From Acidobacteriota bacterium (GTDB lineage Bacteria > Acidobacteriota > Vicinamibacteria > Marinacidobacterales > Marinacidobacteraceae), in contig JAJDVI010000068.1 of NCBI GenBank assembly GCA_022826195.1, positions 1 through 55,151 on the forward strand: a DNA stretch of 55,151 bases, in the 5' to 3' direction. A program made the translations under genes and the position numbers. Below the pieces are notes generated by a model. It made no database searches. It was given only the letters and a program-made list of their open reading frames with translations, and was not told the origin of the DNA. Below, piece by piece: positions 8,291 through 16,199 of the stretch. Position 1 is the first letter of the stretch, and every line of letters begins with the position of its first letter.

Positions 8291-10519
8291 TCACTCCCCG
8301 AGCAACCCACGGAACCAAAGCAAGGCAGCCTCACCGTCTTTCCGTGCCACCTCGTCCACCGTGCGGCTGTGACGAATACCGTTACGCAGTTCCGCGAGCT
8401 GGTCGAAGCGCTTGACGAGCAACTCCTTGTTCGGAAACCGTGAGTGGAACCGCGTGCTGAGCGCCTTACTTGTGAGCGTGTCCTGAATCTCGCGGAGATC
8501 GGCATACTCGAGCTTGCGCCGGAGTGTCCCCATCTCGTTCGCATCGAGTCCCGGACTCTTCTTCAGTGCCCCCTCGATCCTGTCGTCCACCTTCTGGCGT
8601 ACGTGTGGGGGTAAGTGGCCCACATCGCCGTCGAGGCCCTCGCAGACTAGGTTCCGCAGCGCCAGCTCAACCAACTCGACTTGGGCGTCCAGCTCCCGAA
8701 GTTGCGGTGAGAGATCCAGACGCTCTTTCACCAACAAGTCCTCGATCGCCTCCCGCAGCGTCCGTTGACGTTCGGTGAGGAAATCTTCGAAATCAGACGG
8801 GGTGAAGGGATCCCGCAAGAGGATGTCTAAGGAGGCTGGGGAGACGAAGTGCGACTCGAGCGTTGCGCGAACCGTCAGCTCGCCGTTCTCACCAATCAGT
8901 TCGGGCAGGTACTCGTTTGGCAGACGGTCGTTGATGACCCTTCGGTTTGTGCGAGCTGAGAGGGGCGTACGATTCAGGATCGTGTCTATCGATGTATCGA
9001 GTTTGTGATTCTTCCCCCAATCCTTAGGGACAATATGGTGGTCATCGAGCTCTCCATACTGAGGGACTGTGCCGGCCATCCAATCTCTGGCGCCACTCAG
9101 GACGAGGAGGTTGAAGATTCCGTTGTACACAGATGTCCCACGCTTTGTCTCACGCCGCAAGTCTAGGCTCGAAAAACGTGTCCGAAATTCTGTGATAAGG
9201 GACGGCTGTGCAGAATCACTATCGAACCAATTCTTCAGGGCTAGAAAGTCCCGAGCACTGGTCGACTCGACAGACCCAGAGTACCGATTCGTAAAGACAC
9301 TTGCCCAATACCAATGCCGAATCTTGCGCTGCGCGTCCAATTGTCGGTTCGGGGGTAGCGCTCGAGCCGCAGCCTGCGCCGATGCAAAGGCTGGAAGAAT
9401 CGAAATGTATGGCAAATAGCGAGAGGAGATAGCTCCAAACTCCTGAGGATGTTTGAGTAGACTGATGGCGCGCGCGAGTGAATCGACTGCCTCATGCCAC
9501 CGTCGGTCGAAGTCTGCGATGTCCGGGACCAGGATCTCCTTCCGAAGGGAGCCATCGGGTTCGCGAACCTTCTTCTCTTGGCCCGGTAGTAGATAGTAGA
9601 GGTATTTTGGTGAGCAGTAGGCTTGGCACAGGATGGACATCACTTGAAGGATGTACACATTCATTCGCTCGGTCTCGACGAACTCAAGCTTCGGGGCGGC
9701 TTCGCGCCAACGGCGCTTTAGCTGAAGGCCCTTTGGCTTGAGTAGAGCGTTGATTAAGTCAAAGACGTCGAGTCGGATTCCACGGCTATTGATCTGCGTG
9801 AAGATGTCGCAGACCTTGTCGAGTTCGAGATCGCGGTCGAGCTCGATATAGGCAATCTGGTACTCCTCCGTGATTCCCTTTAGGTGTTCCCCGAAAGTCC
9901 GTGCGTTCTCGGCGTGTCGGCGCGCTCTTTCGGCCTCGATTAAGTCATCAGATTCTCTCGCCTTGGTTTCTTTCGAGAGCCAGTGTTTTTCGTAGTCTTG
10001 AACCCAGTTTGGCAGTTCCCAGCCCCCTGTCCCGACCACGGCGAGCGGGAACATGTGAGCATCGAACTGGGCTGTTCTGTCTGCTAGCAGTTTTGTCCCT
10101 CGTCGAGTCCAGTCGTAGTCGAACGCCTCGTCGTACACCTCTTCCATGAATCGATCTACGCGGATGAAGAAGAGAAAGCGATTCTGTCGGCTCGGTGCAA
10201 CTTCGTCTGGTGCCACGAAAGCGTAGTACATCGCGGTCAATCGTTGCTGGCCGTCCAGTACGATGTGGGAAGCATCGCCGTTTCCCTTGAACCCGTAGAG
10301 CGGCTCACACGCGAGTGCCTCGAAGGTTGCGGATCCGCCCTTCCAGAGCAACAGGCTACCGATGTAGTAATCAAGAAAGATGGACCGCATGAGTTCTCGG
10401 ATGTCCCAGGGTTTCCACTCGAACTCGCGCTGAAAGTCGGGGATCACGTAGCGCCCCTCGCGAAGGCGACCCAGGAGGGTTGTGAGGCTTATGTGGTCGG
10501 GCTTTTGAGCATCTTTCAC
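8291..10519 (-). CDS. DUF262-HNH-HEPN fusion protein, probable defence nuclease
   Basis: A 742-residue protein with three recognisable parts. Residues about 10-260 form a DUF262 (GmrS-like, ParB-related) domain with IPDFQREFEW (26-35), the catalytic DGQQR (89-93) and INSRG (243-247). Residues about 490-540 carry an HNH nuclease motif, DDHHIVPKDW with N516, resembling the DUF1524 nuclease of GmrD. Residues about 615-742 resemble a Swt1-type HEPN domain ending in LRNGIRH, an R-X4-H ribonuclease motif (R712, H717). DUF262/DUF1524 proteins include type IV restriction enzymes against modified phage DNA; the HEPN tail would add RNA cleavage or regulation. The gene is visibly less GC-rich than its neighbours (53 percent in 9121-9180), suggesting horizontal transfer. 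The HEPN assignment is from the motif and predicted helices only. Confidence 0.8.
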   Translation of the reverse strand: MKDAQKPDHISLTTLLGRLREGRYVIPDFQREFEWKPWDIRELMRSIFLDYYIGSLLLWKGGSATFEALACEPLYGFKGNGDASHIVLDGQQRLTAMYYAFVAPDEVAPSRQNRFLFFIRVDRFMEEVYDEAFDYDWTRRGTKLLADRTAQFDAHMFPLAVVGTGGWELPNWVQDYEKHWLSKETKARESDDLIEAERARRHAENARTFGEHLKGITEEYQIAYIELDRDLELDKVCDIFTQINSRGIRLDVFDLINALLKPKGLQLKRRWREAAPKLEFVETERMNVYILQVMSILCQAYCSPKYLYYLLPGQEKKVREPDGSLRKEILVPDIADFDRRWHEAVDSLARAISLLKHPQEFGAISSRYLPYISILPAFASAQAAARALPPNRQLDAQRKIRHWYWASVFTNRYSGSVESTSARDFLALKNWFDSDSAQPSLITEFRTRFSSLDLRRETKRGTSVYNGIFNLLVLSGARDWMAGTVPQYGELDDHHIVPKDWGKNHKLDTSIDTILNRTPLSARTNRRVINDRLPNEYLPELIGENGELTVRATLESHFVSPASLDILLRDPFTPSDFEDFLTERQRTLREAIEDLLVKERLDLSPQLRELDAQVELVELALRNLVCEGLDGDVGHLPPHVRQKVDDRIEGALKKSPGLDANEMGTLRRKLEYADLREIQDTLTSKALSTRFHSRFPNKELLVKRFDQLAELRNGIRHSRTVDEVARKDGEAALLWFRGLLGE

Positions 10520-10615
10520 GGATCAATCACTCCGATGACTGTGACGGGACCACACCGATCGGCTCGCACCAAGTGGCTGGGACCGGAACTTCGGAGGGTT
10601 ACGTAGGCAAACGCG

Positions 10616-11101
10616 CTAGAGCGAAACGTCGCCGACGCCCCCGAATTCCAGGATGAACGCCCACTCCTCGGGCGTCACCCGCTGGACGGAGAGGCGCTGT
10701 CCCCGCTTCAGCAGCGACATGCCGGCGAGTTCGGGCAGGGTGCGCAGGACCGGGAGGCCGATCTCCTCGGGGAAGCGGGCCACGAACTCGATGTCCACCA
10801 TGTACCACCACGGTTTCTCCTCGGTGGCGCGGGGGTCGTGGTACTTGGACTTCGGGTCGAACTGGGTGAAGTCGGGGTAGGCGAGGCGACAGACCCGGGC
10901 CACGCCGGCGATGCCGGGCGGCTTCGCGTTCGAGTGGTAGAAGAGGACGCCGTCCCCGATCTCCATCTCCTTCATGTAGTTCCGCGCCTTGAAGTTGCGG
11001 ACGCCGTCCCAGTGGGTCCAGCCGTCGCGTTCGAGGTCGTCGAGGCTGTAGGCGTAGGGCTCGCTCTTCATGAGCCAGTAGCGGCGGGGGCGGTCGGTCA
11101 C
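10616..11101 (-). CDS. EVE domain protein (thymocyte nuclear protein 1-like)
   Basis: A 161-residue stand-alone EVE domain, the PUA-like fold related to YTH. Diagnostic segments are YWLMKSEP, WDGVRNFKARNYM, GDGVLFYHSN, PPGIAGVARV and AYPDFTQFDP. EVE domains bind modified nucleobases such as 5-methyl- or hydroxymethyl-cytosine. The stand-alone form is a widespread chromosomal protein, while fused forms occur in modification-dependent restriction enzymes. It is on the same strand as, and 96 bases upstream of, the DUF262-HNH-HEPN gene, so they may be co-transcribed. The start is GTG; a TACCCT hexamer seven bases upstream suggests a leaderless transcript. Family assignment is firm, function is not. 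Confidence 0.88.
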   Translation of the reverse strand: MTDRPRRYWLMKSEPYAYSLDDLERDGWTHWDGVRNFKARNYMKEMEIGDGVLFYHSNAKPPGIAGVARVCRLAYPDFTQFDPKSKYHDPRATEEKPWWYMVDIEFVARFPEEIGLPVLRTLPELAGMSLLKRGQRLSVQRVTPEEWAFILEFGGVGDVSL

Positions 11102-11108
11102 GGGGCGG

Positions 11109-11114
11109 AGGGTA
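11109..11114 (-). promoter_or_regulatory. Candidate -10 box of a leaderless transcript (EVE gene)
   Basis: On the minus strand TACCCT lies seven bases before the GTG start at 11101. This TANNNT spacing is the one associated with leaderless genes, and no Shine-Dalgarno is seen. No clear -35 box. Confidence 0.3.
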
Positions 11115-11186
11115 CCAGCGGGGTTTTTGGGTCAGGGTGAGGGTGGGCGCGTTTTGCTCGCCTCCGGGGAGCGATGCCGGGCGGAG

Positions 11187-11380
11187 ACCGGCGTTGCAAG
11201 CGGTACGCGTCGTGAGAGCACGGGGGGTCACGACGGGCGCGGCGCGGAGCGCCGCGGTGCCGGTCTGGAGACCGGCGTTCCAAGCGGTACGCGTCGTGAG
11301 GGCACGTGGGGTCACGACGGGCGCGGCGCGGAGCGCCGCGGTGCCGGTCTGGAGACCGGCGTTCCAAGCCGTACGCGCCG
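11187..11380 (+). repeat. 84-bp tandem repeat built from the dispersed two-hairpin element
   Basis: ACCGGCGTT recurs at 11187, 11271 and 11355, exactly 84 bases apart, giving two full units and a partial third. Each unit contains a CGGCGC-GGA-GCGCCG palindrome and then GCCGGTCT-GG-AGACCGGC, followed by GTTCCAAGC and GTACGCG. The copies differ at only a few positions, so the duplication is recent. It fills most of the gap between the EVE and TonB-like genes. Confidence 0.85.
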
Positions 11381-11385
11381 GGGCG

Positions 11386-12276
11386 CTAGAGCAGTCGGAA
11401 CTCGACTTCGATCTCGGCGAGGACGTCCACCGCCTGGCCGCGGTAGCGGCCGGGCTGGAAGGTCCACTCCCGGACCGCGGCGATGGCCTTGGCGTCGAGT
11501 CCGGCGTCGAGGCTGCGGATCACGCGGGCCGGCCCGACGCGGCCGCTCTTCAGGATGACGACTTCGAGGATCACGATGCCCTCGATCTTCCGCGCGAGGG
11601 CGTCATCGGTGTATTCGGGAGTGACCCGCCGGCGAAGCTGGGGCGGATCGACGCCGCTGCCGATCCGGTAGGCGCCCCCGCCGAACCCGCCACCGGTCCC
11701 TTCTCCGACGCCGTCGCCATCTCCCTCACCGAGCCCGCCTCCGGAACCGGTTCCCGCGCCGCTGTTGCGGCCGGGACCCCGGTAGGTCAGCAGGTCCGAG
11801 GCGTCGCGGATCAGTCCGGCCAGCGCTTCGGGATCCGGCGCGAAGGGAGCGTTGACGGCGTCCTCCAAAATTTCTTCAGCCACGTCCTCGGGATCCTGCA
11901 GGACCAGTTCCTCCGGCTCGGGGAGGTTCTGGGTGGCCACCGTCTGCACCTCGAGGGGTTCCGCCTCGGTCTCGTCACCGCCGCCGCCGCCACCGCCGCC
12001 CGGGCCCGGCTGGACCATGAAGACGAGGCCCGGCAGATCGAATCCGGATTCCTCGATCTCGTCCGCCGCGAAGACCCCGAACAGGATCAGCGCCAGGATG
12101 CCGCTGTGAGCGGTCATGGCCGAGGCGAACCCGCGACGCCCGGCCTGGGCGTCCAGATGATCTACCGGCTTCCCGGAGATCGGACTGATTTCCGGTCCGG
12201 AAGGAGCGAACGCCGTCCGCAGGTCATCCAGTACACGGCGGAGGAACGGGGTGTCTGGAGAATCTGGGGCTGCCAC
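11386..12276 (-). CDS. TonB-family energy transducer-like protein
   Basis: A 296-residue inner-membrane protein. After a short cytoplasmic part it has one hydrophobic helix (GILALILFGVFAAD), a glycine-rich and acidic linker, and a C-terminal TonB domain (RRVTPEYTDDALARKIEG ... AIAAVREWTFQPGRYRGQAVD). TonB domains reach through the periplasm to outer-membrane transporters. The linker here is glycine and glutamate rich rather than proline/lysine rich. No exbB or exbD lies nearby. The start is uncertain. I used GTG 12276; a GTG at 12336 would add 20 residues encoded by repeat-like DNA. The gene is divergent from the carbonic anhydrase gene. Confidence 0.8.
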   Translation of the reverse strand: MAAPDSPDTPFLRRVLDDLRTAFAPSGPEISPISGKPVDHLDAQAGRRGFASAMTAHSGILALILFGVFAADEIEESGFDLPGLVFMVQPGPGGGGGGGGDETEAEPLEVQTVATQNLPEPEELVLQDPEDVAEEILEDAVNAPFAPDPEALAGLIRDASDLLTYRGPGRNSGAGTGSGGGLGEGDGDGVGEGTGGGFGGGAYRIGSGVDPPQLRRRVTPEYTDDALARKIEGIVILEVVILKSGRVGPARVIRSLDAGLDAKAIAAVREWTFQPGRYRGQAVDVLAEIEVEFRLL

Positions 12277-12317
12277 GCTGGGAACGGCGGCGCGCAAGGG
12301 CCGTGCCGCATTGTAGC

Positions 12318-12335
12318 GATGCCGGAGGCCGGCCA
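12318..12335 (+). repeat. Truncated copy of the dispersed repeat
   Basis: GATGCCGGAGGCCGGCC resembles the second hairpin of the repeat with part of the left arm missing and no GYTCCAAGC tail. It lies between divergent genes. Confidence 0.35.
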
Positions 12336-12533
12336 CCGGCGCGTGGTACCCTGCGCGCCGCTCCTGGCGTCCTGACGCGTTCGGCGCTGCGGCCGGGCGT
12401 CCGAAAGCGGTGTGTTCCCCCGGCGCCGTCCGGCCGGGCGGGTGTTGCGGGCGGCGGTGTCCGGGTGGCGGATCAGCCCTCGCGCCGGCTCGGCATCGCT
12501 CTCGAAGGCGCCGGCTCTTCCCCTCGATTCCCC

Positions 12534-13073
12534 ATGCTCTATCCGTTTGGCGGCCACGCTCCGGTCGTTCCCAGGACCGCGTTCGTCGCCCCCGGCGCCC
12601 GGGTGATCGGGGACGTGGTGCTCGGTGAGGACGTGTCGATCTGGTTCTCCGCCGTGCTCCGCGGTGATGTGAACTTCATCCGGGTCGGCGCCCGCTCCAA
12701 CCTGCAGGACGGCGTGGTGGTGCACGTGAACGCCGGGGCCGAGTCCACCACGGTGGAGCAGGAGGTGACCGTCGGCCACCAGGCGATCCTCCACGGGTGC
12801 CATCTGGGACGGCGCAGCCTCATCGGCATGGGATCCGTCGTGCTCGACGGCGTTTCGGTGGGCGAGGAAGCCATGGTGGCGGCGGGGGCGGTGGTGCCGC
12901 CCGGCCTGCAGGTTCCGCCGCGCGTCCTGGTGCGCGGGGTGCCGGGGCGGGTCGCGCGCCCGCTGACCGATGCGGAGATCGCCCACCTCGCCGATTCCGC
13001 GGCGCGCTACGTGGAGCTGAAGGATCAGTACCTTGCTGAGCGGAGCGCCGAAACGCCGGAGCCCGCGCCGTGA
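12534..13073 (+). CDS. Gamma-class carbonic anhydrase family protein
   Basis: A 179-residue left-handed beta-helix protein with repeated hexapeptides. It contains RGDVNFIRVG, SNLQDGVVVHV, VGHQAILHGCHLG and GMGSVVLDG. The three metal-binding histidines of gamma-carbonic anhydrases (VVVHV, VGHQ, GCHLG) are all present, so CO2 hydration is plausible, although many members have unproven activity. It is cytoplasmic and expected to trimerise. The start is the ATG immediately before the first beta-helix turn; upstream open frame lacks homology. The stop overlaps the GTG of aspS (GTGA). Confidence 0.88.
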   Translation: MLYPFGGHAPVVPRTAFVAPGARVIGDVVLGEDVSIWFSAVLRGDVNFIRVGARSNLQDGVVVHVNAGAESTTVEQEVTVGHQAILHGCHLGRRSLIGMGSVVLDGVSVGEEAMVAAGAVVPPGLQVPPRVLVRGVPGRVARPLTDAEIAHLADSAARYVELKDQYLAERSAETPEPAP

Positions 13074-14851
13074 GCGTTCCCACCCGTCCCACCCACCACT
13101 GCGGGGCGCTCGGCCTCGAGGACGCGGGCGGCAGCGTTGTGCTCATGGGCTGGGTGGAACGCATCCGGGACCTGGGAGGGCTGCTCTTCCTCGACCTGCG
13201 CGACTATCGGGGCGCGACGCAGATCGTGGTGCGCCCCGGGTCGGGACCGGCGGCGGTGGCGAAGCGCCTGGGGACGTGGTGGGTCATCGCCGTCGAGGGC
13301 GGAGTGCTCGCGCGGGAGGCGGCGACCGTCAACCCCGCCATCGACACCGGCAGCATCGAGGTCGAGGCGGAGCGCATCCACATCCTGAGCGAAGCCCGGA
13401 CGCCGCCCTTCGCCCCGACGGATTCCGGGGGCGTGGCGGAGGAACTGCGCCTCCGCTACCGCTACCTGGACCTGAGGAACCCCCGGCTGCAGCGCAACCT
13501 GCGGATCCGCGGCCGCCTGGCCGCCGAGATCCGCGGTCACCTGGACGGCCACGGCTTCCTCGAAGTCGAAACGCCCTTCCTGACGCGGTCCACCCCGGAG
13601 GGAGCGCGGGATTACCTGGTGCCGTCCCGGGTCCATCGCGGCCGCTTCTACGCCCTCCCGCAGTCGCCGCAGCTCTTCAAGCAGTTGCTCATGATCGGCG
13701 GGACGGACCGCTACTACCAGATCGTTCGCTGCTTCCGCGACGAGGACCTGCGGGCCGACCGGCAACCGGAGTTCACCCAGGTGGACGTCGAGATGTCGTT
13801 CGCCGATCCGGACCAGGTCATCGAGGTCACCGAGGGGCTCTTCCGCCGGGCCCTCGGAGCGGTGGGGATCGAGGTCCGGCCGCCGTTACCCCGTCTCACC
13901 TACCGGGAGGCGATGGACCGCTACGGGGTGGACCGTCCCGATCTCCGGTACGGCGCCGAGATCCGCGATCTCACTGATTTGGCGCGGGGAACCGGGCACC
14001 CGCTCCTGGACCGGGTGCTCGCGGCCGGCGGCTCGCTCCGGGGAATCGCGGCGCCCGGGTGCGCGGGCTTTTCCCGGAAGCGCCTCGACGGCTTGCAGGC
14101 GGCGGCCGTCGCAGCCGGCGCCGGCGGCCTCCTGTGGGCGGCCTTCCCGGACGGCGAGGTCCGCTCTCCGCTGCTGAAGACGCTGGGCGCCGACCGTCTG
14201 CGGGCCCTGCTGGAGGCGGCGGGCGGGGGTCCCTCGGATCTGCTGCTGATGGTCGCCGGCGAGGCGAAGACCGCGTGCGCGGCTCTCGGGGCGCTCCGGC
14301 GGCAGCTCGGGGCGAGCGAGGGTTGGACATCACCCGAACAGTTCGCCATGGCCTGGGTGACCGAGTTCCCGCTCTTCGACCACTCGGAGGCCGAGGGACG
14401 GCTCACCTCGGTCCACCACCCGTTCACGAGTCCGCACCCCGAGGATGTGGACCGGCTCGCGACCGATCCGCTCAGCGTGCGCTCGCTCGCCTACGACGTG
14501 ATTGCGAACGGCCACGAACTGGGTGGGGGCAGCATTCGGATCCACAACCGCGCCATGCAGCAGCGGGTCTTCGAGGCGCTGGAGATCCCGCCGGCCGAGG
14601 CCGCCGAGCGTTTCGGGTTCTTCCTCGAGGCTCTGGAATACGGGACCCCGCCGCACGGCGGCATCGCGCTCGGTTTCGACCGGATCGCCATGCTGGCGTC
14701 GGGCAGCGCCAGCCTGCGGGACGTGATCGCGTTCCCGAAGACCACCTCGGCCACCGACCTGATGACCGGCTCGCCGGCGGGGGTGGACTCGTCGCAGCTC
14801 GACGAGGTGGGGGTGGCGCTGGCGAACCGGACCGGGGGTCAGGAGGACTGA
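13070..14851 (+). CDS. aspS: Aspartyl-tRNA synthetase, bacterial type
   Basis: A 593-residue class II synthetase. It has an N-terminal OB-fold anticodon domain (GWVERIRDLGGLLFLDLRD), motif 1 (FLEVETPFLTRSTPEGARDY), the QSPQ aspartate-binding loop, motif 2 (RCFRDEDLRADRQPEFTQVD) and the GAD insertion domain of bacterial enzymes at about residues 300-410. The C-terminal motif 3 is IALGFDRIAML. It charges tRNA-Asp in the cytoplasm. The leucine in RIRDLGG is the residue found in discriminating AspRS, where non-discriminating enzymes usually have histidine, so it may act on tRNA-Asp only; that is an inference. Length is normal for the family. It starts at a GTG overlapping the upstream stop. Confidence 0.97.
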   Translation: MSVPTRPTHHCGALGLEDAGGSVVLMGWVERIRDLGGLLFLDLRDYRGATQIVVRPGSGPAAVAKRLGTWWVIAVEGGVLAREAATVNPAIDTGSIEVEAERIHILSEARTPPFAPTDSGGVAEELRLRYRYLDLRNPRLQRNLRIRGRLAAEIRGHLDGHGFLEVETPFLTRSTPEGARDYLVPSRVHRGRFYALPQSPQLFKQLLMIGGTDRYYQIVRCFRDEDLRADRQPEFTQVDVEMSFADPDQVIEVTEGLFRRALGAVGIEVRPPLPRLTYREAMDRYGVDRPDLRYGAEIRDLTDLARGTGHPLLDRVLAAGGSLRGIAAPGCAGFSRKRLDGLQAAAVAAGAGGLLWAAFPDGEVRSPLLKTLGADRLRALLEAAGGGPSDLLLMVAGEAKTACAALGALRRQLGASEGWTSPEQFAMAWVTEFPLFDHSEAEGRLTSVHHPFTSPHPEDVDRLATDPLSVRSLAYDVIANGHELGGGSIRIHNRAMQQRVFEALEIPPAEAAERFGFFLEALEYGTPPHGGIALGFDRIAMLASGSASLRDVIAFPKTTSATDLMTGSPAGVDSSQLDEVGVALANRTGGQED

Positions 14852-14885
14852 CGCGCTGGACGCCGATCGGGGCGCTGCGCTGTTT

Positions 14886-14929
14886 CGCGGCCCCCTCAAG
14901 CCGCGATGCCGGCCGGAGGCCGGCGCTCC
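14886..14929 (+). repeat. Dispersed two-hairpin repeat, copy
   Basis: A first palindrome CGCGGC ... GCCGCG (14886-14905) is followed by the second hairpin GCCGGCC-GGA-GGCCGGC and GCTCC. The order and spacing are the same as in the 6775 copy. It lies between aspS and phoH. Confidence 0.7.
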
Positions 14930-15159
14930 TCTCACTTGATCCGCCCGACCCCCGGTGTTAGCGTGACTTCGCCCATGAAGCGCGTGGCGGACCACGTTTC
15001 CCGCCCCGGCCTTCGCCGTATTCCGTGCTGAGTCGACCCAGGGGTCCGCTCGCAGCCGGATCGCTCTCCGAGAATTCCGCCGGTTCGCCGGATACCTCTG
15101 TCTCCGAGGCCGAGGCGCCCGAAGGAGCCTCCTCCGCCGTTCCCGCCCGAACGCAGTCC

Positions 15160-16167
15160 ATGACCCGAATTCCCATCCCCGGCGAGGGAGGCCTCTCCTT
15201 CTTCGGCATTCGCGACCGCAACCTCCGCTCGCTCGAACACGACCTCGGTCTCACGCTCGCGAGCCGGGGCGACGTCCTGCTCGCGGACGGACCGGAGGAC
15301 CGGATCGCCCTGCTCGGCACCGCGCTCGAGGGACTTGCGGAGCTCCGCCGCGACTTCGGCCAGCGCTACCGGATCTCCGACCTGCGGGCCGCCATCCGCA
15401 TCCTCGGCCAGGATCCGGGCGCCTCGCTCCGCGAGTACTTCGTGGAGACGGTCGTCACCCCCTCCCCGGGGAAGCTGGTGCGGCCGCGGAGTCTCCGCCA
15501 ACTGGAGTACATCCGGGCGCTCCGCGCCAAGGAGCTCGTGCTCGGCGTCGGCCCGGCCGGGACCGGCAAGACCTGGCTCGCGATGGCGGTGGCCGTGGAG
15601 GCGCTCCGGAACCAGCAGGTCCGGCGCATCGTGCTCACCCGGCCCGCCGTGGAAGCGGGCGAGAAGCTCGGCTTCCTTCCCGGGGACCTGATCGACAAGG
15701 TGGATCCGTACCTGCGTCCCCTCTACGACGCGCTTCACGACATGATGGACGCCGAAAAGGCGCAGCGGCTCCGGGAACGCGGGGTGATCGAGATTGCGCC
15801 CATCGCCTTCATGCGGGGACGGACCCTCAACGACGCCTTCATCATCCTGGACGAGGCGCAGAACACGACCTCGGAACAGATGAAGATGTTCCTGACCCGC
15901 ATGGGCAACGGGACGCGCGCCGTGGTGACCGGGGACATCACCCAGAACGACCTGCCGCCGGGCCGGGTCAGCGGGCTCGTCGAGTCCCTCGGCGTGATCG
16001 GAGACCTCGACGGAGTCGGCCTCGTGCGGCTCGAAGAGAGCGACGTCGTGCGCCACCGGCTCGTGCAGGCGATCGTCCGCGCGTACGCGAGGAGCGAGCA
16101 GGCCCGGAAAGGGGCCCGGCGCGCCCGCGAGTTCGACGCCCCGGCGGTCTTCGCGGAGCCGCGCTAG
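15160..16167 (+). CDS. phoH: PhoH-like ATPase (YbeZ family)
   Basis: A 335-residue P-loop ATPase of the PhoH family. Walker A is GPAGTGKTWL, Walker B is FIILDEAQN (with the family follow-on TTSEQMKMFLTRMG), and VVTGDITQNDLP is the sensor region. PhoH/YbeZ is a probable RNA-dependent ATPase that works with YbeY in ribosome maturation, and ybeY lies two genes downstream. I chose ATG 15160, where family similarity begins. A GTG at 15025 would add 45 serine/alanine-rich residues, and neither start has a clear ribosome binding site. It heads the phoH-pgpH-ybeY-corC-era operon. Confidence 0.93.
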   Translation: MTRIPIPGEGGLSFFGIRDRNLRSLEHDLGLTLASRGDVLLADGPEDRIALLGTALEGLAELRRDFGQRYRISDLRAAIRILGQDPGASLREYFVETVVTPSPGKLVRPRSLRQLEYIRALRAKELVLGVGPAGTGKTWLAMAVAVEALRNQQVRRIVLTRPAVEAGEKLGFLPGDLIDKVDPYLRPLYDALHDMMDAEKAQRLRERGVIEIAPIAFMRGRTLNDAFIILDEAQNTTSEQMKMFLTRMGNGTRAVVTGDITQNDLPPGRVSGLVESLGVIGDLDGVGLVRLEESDVVRHRLVQAIVRAYARSEQARKGARRAREFDAPAVFAEPR

Positions 16168-16199
16168 GCGACGAGGGACCCGAAGATGAAGGCCCGAAG

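Noticed and set aside
11187..11380. Possible CRISPR-like array
   Set aside because: The whole 84-base unit repeats, including what would be the spacer. There are too few units and no cas genes.
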